Assembly: GCA_032719365.1 (NCBI GenBank)
Contig: CM064863.1
Span: forward strand, 23,941,137-24,005,136
Source: Prinsepia uniflora
Taxonomy: Eukaryota > Streptophyta > Magnoliopsida > Rosales > Rosaceae
DNA length: 64,000 nt
Direction: 5' to 3'
Positions 59,183 to 64,000 of this stretch are shown piece by piece. A program made the translations under genes and the position numbers. The notes beneath the pieces were generated by a model. It did no database searches and was not told where the DNA came from. It saw only the letters and a program-made list of their open reading frames with translations. Position 1 is the stretch's first letter. Every line of letters starts with the position of its first letter.

Positions 59183-59848
59183 CCATGGTGTGGCGGTGGG
59201 TGTGTGGTGTATCTAATATGTATATATTTTAGTTGTGGGGTGAGCATGGTGTAACCGTGAGGACTGAAGGAGCAAAATAGGAAATAAGGAGTGAAACAGA
59301 GAGGGAAAAGGACTGAAAGAGAAAGAAACCAGGAATATAAAGGAACAAGAATCGTGAATAAGCCCAGAAATTTTCCCATGGATAATTGAATCGGGATTTG
59401 GCCGAAATAGACTGGGATTGCACAATTAAGGTTAAAATTATTCTTTTTGGACCTATACAAGTTGAACTGTTGACGGTTAATGCTGCTTTTGACTTGTGGA
59501 TTCTTTTCACATATTTCGAGATCATGAGTTTTGTTTTGTTTTAACCTGAATTTGATGGTTTTTGTGTGCATGCATAGTTTTGTAAAACGAAGAGTAAATG
59601 CTGGATGTTTTCAAACTATGTTTTTAAAATATTCATTTTTGTTCTCTCACACGTTTTCATGGTTTTTTGTAACCCTCCAGGGTCGTGGCACGAAGTTTGG
59701 GGATAAACGAGAGATGGAGGCATGAATATTAAGAATGTATGAATATCCCTTGTCTAACAAGTTTAAGGGTAATCTTGATATTTTGGGTTGTCAGACGGGA
59801 GCAGGACCGGACATGGTTTCTAAGGCAATTTCAAAATGGGTCCTATCA

Positions 59849-60222
59849 GTTAAGGATTTGATTATAAACGGGGTATGTGAACAACCTATATAGTTTTATA
59901 TAGATTTATTATTATTTTAATAATAACATTATTATATGATTTACATTGTAAATGGTGTTAAATGTAATAATGGAGTTAAGGCTCAAATGAAGTCAAATTA
60001 TCAAAATCCACAGTTTGACGAGGTAAGTAGGTTCGATATGGGCAGTTACCCTGCAAAGGATGGACTTTATTTGGTTAATCTATCAGGATGTAAATATGGT
60101 TAAAATCCGAAAAATCCCTTGTTTGACAAGGGTTAAGAGTAAGTCTTAGTAAGTTCGAGATTGGTGTCAGACGGGAGCAAGATCGACACGCTTATCAAAG
60201 TATTTTAAGGGCGGGTCCTGTC
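59849..60222 (+). mobile_element. Right end of the older LTR fragment
   Basis: Continuation of 55196-55905. It contains CCCTTGTTTGACAAGGGTTA (an inverted repeat CCCTTG...CAAGGG) near 60116 and ends GGTCCTGTCA. Confidence 0.55.
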
Positions 60223-60399
60223 ATTAAGCGTCAATAAACATAATAAATGACATACTTATGAACTTACATGACATTTATTGAGCGTCATTGAGCATTATAG
60301 AGAGACGTTACATGTGTCATTAAACATCTATGATGACATACCTATATATTTCCATGACACTTATTAGGTGTCCTTAAATTTAATAGATGACATGTTTTA
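60223..60399. mobile_element. Possible CACTA-type element with TGTCAT/ATGACA repeats (continues at 63316-63440)
   Basis: ATGACA and TGTCAT recur many times in both orientations, continuing after the solo LTR. Read on the minus strand, the right end near 63440 starts TATTACTGAAAAATCC, close to CACTACTGAAAAA-type CACTA tips. No transposase is seen. The call is tentative. Confidence 0.35.
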
Positions 60400-63315
60400 T
60401 GACACAACCCATCACAATCCTCCTGGATTATTGTGGGATGCGCTATGCTTCTGTTTCACACCACGTGCCAAACTAGGGATAAAATATAACCCACTTAGGG
60501 TTACCAGAGTGTGCAGTGATATGTGGAGTCTGCAACAACATGTGATGTCTCGGTCTCTGCTACATCCCGTATCCGATAATAACCTGAAGGGTATCAAAAA
60601 CCATAAAAAACTGTGAGAGGACAAAAATAGCAGTTTATAAAAACAATTTATTAAAAACATATTTATACCCTTCACTTAAAAAGCATGCATGCATCAGAAA
60701 ACAAGTATTTCAAATACTTTCTCAAAAGAAAATCATATTACTTTTCAAATAAAAACACAGTGAAAAATGCTTCTCAATCAAAGCCATTTCCTCAGTAGGG
60801 TCTCAGCCCAAAACCAAATCACATAGGGTCTTAACCTAAATACAAAATCATGTGGGATCTCAGCCCAAAATAATCTTATAATCATCTCAATAGGGCCTTT
60901 GCCCAAACATAGACTCACATCCGGAGTCTCATAAAAACATATTCACCAATCCTCTTTATCCAATATCCAATCATCTCACATCATCACCAGTCACGATATC
61001 AGCGTTACACGTGCGACTCGAGATTACTGATCCTAATATACACCAGGCTAGGAGCCCGTGGCTCAACGTCTAGGTGCTTTAACTAAGGATTACACATCCC
61101 ACATGATGCTCGACATCTGAGCGATGGCATCTACAGGATTACACATCACACAAGATGGTCGACGTCAGTAAAATGTCCATCTCTGACATTCCTGCAGGCA
61201 GTGTCCCCTGACCTCTCCAGGATCACACATCCCACTGGATGGTCAATGTTAGGAGGCTATCATCACATCATAGAGGATGGTCATCTGGAAAACATTCCAC
61301 ATCATCTCAAAGGGGCCCAAGCTCGAAATATAGTTTACAGAATCAGTTTCCACAAAACCATCATAAAAACAGTGTTCGGAAACATTTCATAAATCCAGGA
61401 TTCCTCGAATACTATCAAAATCAAACTCGTAAATCCATAACAGGGTCACAGCCCAAAATCTCATAAATCATAACTGGGTCACAAGCCTGATATATTCCAT
61501 GTTTGACCATACTCTAAGTCAAACCACAAATCAACTGGGACACAAGTCCAAGACATATTTCCAAATCTGAAAACCATTTCATTGTTCAAAATCACCTTTG
61601 ACTATCATGTGAGTTAAAGTCTAAATCAACTGGGTCTAATGCTTGAAATACTGATTTCACGCATTTCCGTGAAATCACTTAAAACTGGTAATCAAATCTT
61701 TAGTTCACGTCTCCCCATGAAACCATCAAAATCACATAAACACATGCACGTAGAATACTTGGCTTAAGCCCAAGTATCATATAAAACAGAAATCTCAGAC
61801 TACGTCCAATGTCGCATTTTCTACGAAAATTCCAAACAAATCATATCAAAATCATATGCAATCTATGCATCTCACATACCATCCGTGCTGCGCGCCTGCA
61901 ATCCACGCCGAAAGCCACTCCAGGGCTAATCCATACTCTCAGGAACATCCAGACCTGTCCAAATCGCATGCAAAGGTTACTATCGACCTATACAAGTCTA
62001 TAAACCCTCAAAACTCCCGGAACGATCAATGTGTCCCGAACACCCTTTCTGAAGCTAAAAAGCACTAAATGACCGATTAAACGATCTACGATCGACCTAA
62101 AACCACCATCATTAGATTCAAAACGTCGAAACCTTTCCAATAATACCAGTTTGATCTCGAAATTTGTGCCCACGTGCCCCCACAGCGCCGATCAAAGTTC
62201 GATCAACGAAAAGTCAACGGTCAAAGTCAACGATGACATTATCAAAGTCAATGCTGACATCATCACAGTCAACGATCAAAGTCAATGCTGAAGTCATCAA
62301 AGTCAACGTTGACATCATCAAAGTAAACGCTGACGTCATTAATGACGTCATCGTGCTCGCCGGAGACGACGGCCAGCACCGCCGTCTGGTTCGACCGTTC
62401 GTGGCCGAAATCCTCCATTTTTATCCAATTTTTCAAACCTTCATAACTCTCTCATTTCTTAACCAAATCCTATGTTCTATATATGTAAATTTATTTACTC
62501 GAGCCAAGGAATCTAAATCTGAACCCATAATTGAGAGAAAGTACCTAGTTTTGAAGATATGGTCTCCCAAAGTTTCGACCAAACTTTGAATCCTTATTCT
62601 AGCTATTCCCATCATCCAAAACCTTTCCTTTTTGCACCTACAGGCTCGTATGTGCTCCAAGAACTTGAATATGGGCTTAGAATCGTTCCAAAACATTAAA
62701 ATTAAGAGCCCAAATTAAATACCCCCCACGACCTTACCTTTTTCCATGTTTTTCAGCCTCCTCCACCGTGGCCTCCGTCCATCCTCGTCGTCTCTGTCCT
62801 CCCTCTCTCTCTCTCTCCCTCCCTTGTCTTAGTTGGTGCAAGCAAGAAAATGGAAAATGGTGGGGGATGGGTTTTCGGGTGGATAGATGAAGGAAAAAGA
62901 AAAAATGAAGATGAAGATGGTTGAATGAATAAAATAAAATGGGCCATAGGTGGGTGAAAAGTGTCACTCATCCTATGGTCCAAAAACTTATATTTTGGGG
63001 CCCACTACAGACAACCCATTTGGAAACCGTGCAACCGTAAATGCAATTAAACTTCCGTAACTTGTAACTATCCCGTACGATGTTCGATTTCGACGTGTCG
63101 CCTGTCTATGACTCGTATCGTCTCGATCTACATAACAGTCATCGTTCCACAAGAATTTGATTGCCCGGGTCAAAAGTTAACCTTTTCACCCTTTCTAGGG
63201 GCAAAATCATAATTTTACCCCGATCGTCTGATAATCTTCACTTAATCCTGATTAATCCTCGATAATCCGTCATTAATTATTAATTAATCTCATAGATTTG
63301 GAATGGGTCGTTACA
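60400..63315 (-). mobile_element. Solo LTR, Tekay-like, reverse orientation
   Basis: On the minus strand it starts TGTAACGACCCATTCC and ends GATGGGTTGTGTCA. It is 2916 bp, flanked by TTTTA at 60395-60399 and 63316-63320. It contains GGG...CCC dyads (60798-60905), three degenerate repeats of about 80 bp around GGAT(T/C)ACACATC (61084-61240) and a motif cluster at 62211-62352. No internal element sequence remains. Confidence 0.92.
62211..62352 (-). promoter_or_regulatory. W-box-like and TGACGTCA cluster in the solo LTR
   Basis: AAGTCAA or CAGTCAA (minus-strand TTGACT/G) occurs six times between 62211 and 62306, and TGACGTCA occurs at 62332 and 62344. The same mix is in the 3' LTR at 17262-17595 and, more weakly, at 47510-47640. 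Regulatory function is inferred. Confidence 0.5.
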
Positions 63316-63545
63316 TTTTATGTGTCATTAGTAATACCTTCCATGACACCCACAAAGATGACACATAATTGTCGTGTCATCAATTGTAAAAGATGACTCA
63401 GTTTTTGCATCATCTATTAAGGATTTTTCAGTAATATCGTAGTCAAATGGTGTCCCTTAAGTCCATCAAGCAAACTGGGTTAAATTGTATGAGATGGTGA
63501 CAAGTGTTCTCCATTATCCCATATATGTGTGCGCACTACCTTTAG
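63316..63545. other. Right part of the possible CACTA-type element and flank
   Basis: Begins with the second TTTTA copy. TGTGTCAT and ATGACAC words continue to about 63400. 63441-63545 has no recognised feature. Confidence 0.4.
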
Positions 63546-63681
63546 TGTAACGCCCCCGTAAATTCGAGAAATGTAACTTCGGAAAATGGAATGTACAATG
63601 ACATTTTTACCCGTGGTTTTTTATGGTCAAAAGTTAACTTTTTGTTTGGGATACTTGTTGGACTTTATGTAAGAACCGTTG
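63546..63681 (+). mobile_element. Start of an LTR, interrupted
   Basis: It begins TGTAACGCCCCCGTAAAT and has the usual early LTR words (TTTTTACCCGTGG, GTCAAAAGTTAACTTTTTG). It is broken at 63681 by the next LTR. The rest lies beyond the window. Confidence 0.6.
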
Positions 63682-64000
63682 TGTAATGACCCGTCCCGAA
63701 TATCGGGATTGAATATTAATTAATTATGGTTTAGAATGACTAATCGGGGATTAGTTGAGTGAAATCGGACCAATTGTGCGAAATGATCGTTTTGCCCCTA
63801 GCGTGGGCAAAATGTTGACTTTTAGTTCGGGCGGTCAAACGGATTTTGACCAATGACTGTGACGTAGTTCGGGACGTCACGAGTTCATAGACAGGTGGCA
63901 CGTTCGATTCCGACATTCGTAGAGAAAGTTATGATGTTCAGAAGTTAAGGGGTATTTTGGTAATTTGGCATGTTAGGGGCCAAATGTTGACTTTTTGACC
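63682..64000 (+). mobile_element. Start of a Tekay-like LTR, runs off the window
   Basis: It begins TGTAATGACCCGTCCCGAAT, like the LTR at 16340, and keeps the conserved AGACAGGTGGCACG word (63891-63904). It is inserted in the LTR starting at 63546. Confidence 0.8.

Larger units (their letters stand above)
55911..59848 (+). mobile_element. Short non-autonomous LTR retrotransposon
   Basis: The 5' LTR (55911-57989, 2079 bp) starts TGTAATGGCCC and ends GGGTCCTGTCA. The PBS TGGTATCAAAGC lies at 57993-58004. The internal region is only about 0.8 kb. The purine tract AAGGAGGGTAGA lies before the 3' LTR (58815-59848). The 3' LTR lacks about 1 kb of the 5' LTR, joined near TTGA around 59470. The internal part starts with a short Met-Ser-Pro-Arg-type reading frame at 58033 that stops after about 33 codons, perhaps a gag start. 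No pol is present. Confidence 0.88.

Overview
This window is nuclear DNA from a flowering plant, almost certainly a eudicot. It contains Cassandra-type terminal repeats carrying a 5S-rRNA-like segment, Athila- and Tat-type Ty3/gypsy elements, Tekay/Del-like LTRs, a plant L1 LINE with a C-terminal RNase H, and a DUF659/hAT-dimerisation transposase. Cassandra elements are abundant in Rosaceae, but that family assignment is a weak inference. I see no intact host gene. Nearly all of the 64 kb is transposable-element sequence in nested layers, with a few host-gene scraps: a coiled-coil-like exon, an Ole e 1-like first exon, a RING-finger last exon and a BAHD acyltransferase tail.

Layout: 1-7923 is intergenic DNA with gene scraps, duplications, a 150-bp TG microsatellite and a possible CACTA end. 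From 7924 to about 22300 lies a minus-strand LINE split by an Athila-type solo LTR (8052-9257, site duplication ACAAC) and by an 8.3-kb Tekay-like element (10741-19014, CGCCT). The latter has a Cassandra TRIM inside it (12542-13324, ACCCT). At 22695-32646 (TGGAT) there is a Tat-type element with gag but no recognisable pol, itself interrupted by a reverse solo LTR (26082-28998, ATGTT). AT-rich DNA follows, then a probable Tat-type LTR and leader, then a six-exon hAT transposase gene (37896-41307) behind a tandem array with a unit near 295 bp. From 41690 to 48660 lie reverse-oriented LTRs, including a clean solo LTR (42408-45230, CTTCC), and a Tat gag scrap. 48690-48956 is the BAHD remnant. 50051-55195 is the 3' part of an Athila-type element. 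55911-59848 is a short LTR element without pol. 60400-63315 (TTTTA) is another reverse solo LTR, and two further LTR starts run off the right edge.

None of these units looks able to act alone. The LINE, the Athila integrase and the hAT zinc-finger exon carry stops or frameshifts, and the LTR elements with both ends lack pol. The insertions give a relative order: LINE before the Tekay-like element before Cassandra; Tat element before its solo LTR; older LTR before the element at 55911.

The most unusual signal is in the Tat-type element. It has a 24-bp minisatellite in which most units contain a short inverted repeat, and several units appear to have changed both arms together. Further dyads lie near its 3' LTR and in its leader. 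A second signal of the same kind is a series of GGG...CCC-type dyads in four separate Tekay-like LTRs. A third is clustering of TGACGTCA and TTGAC motifs in these LTRs.
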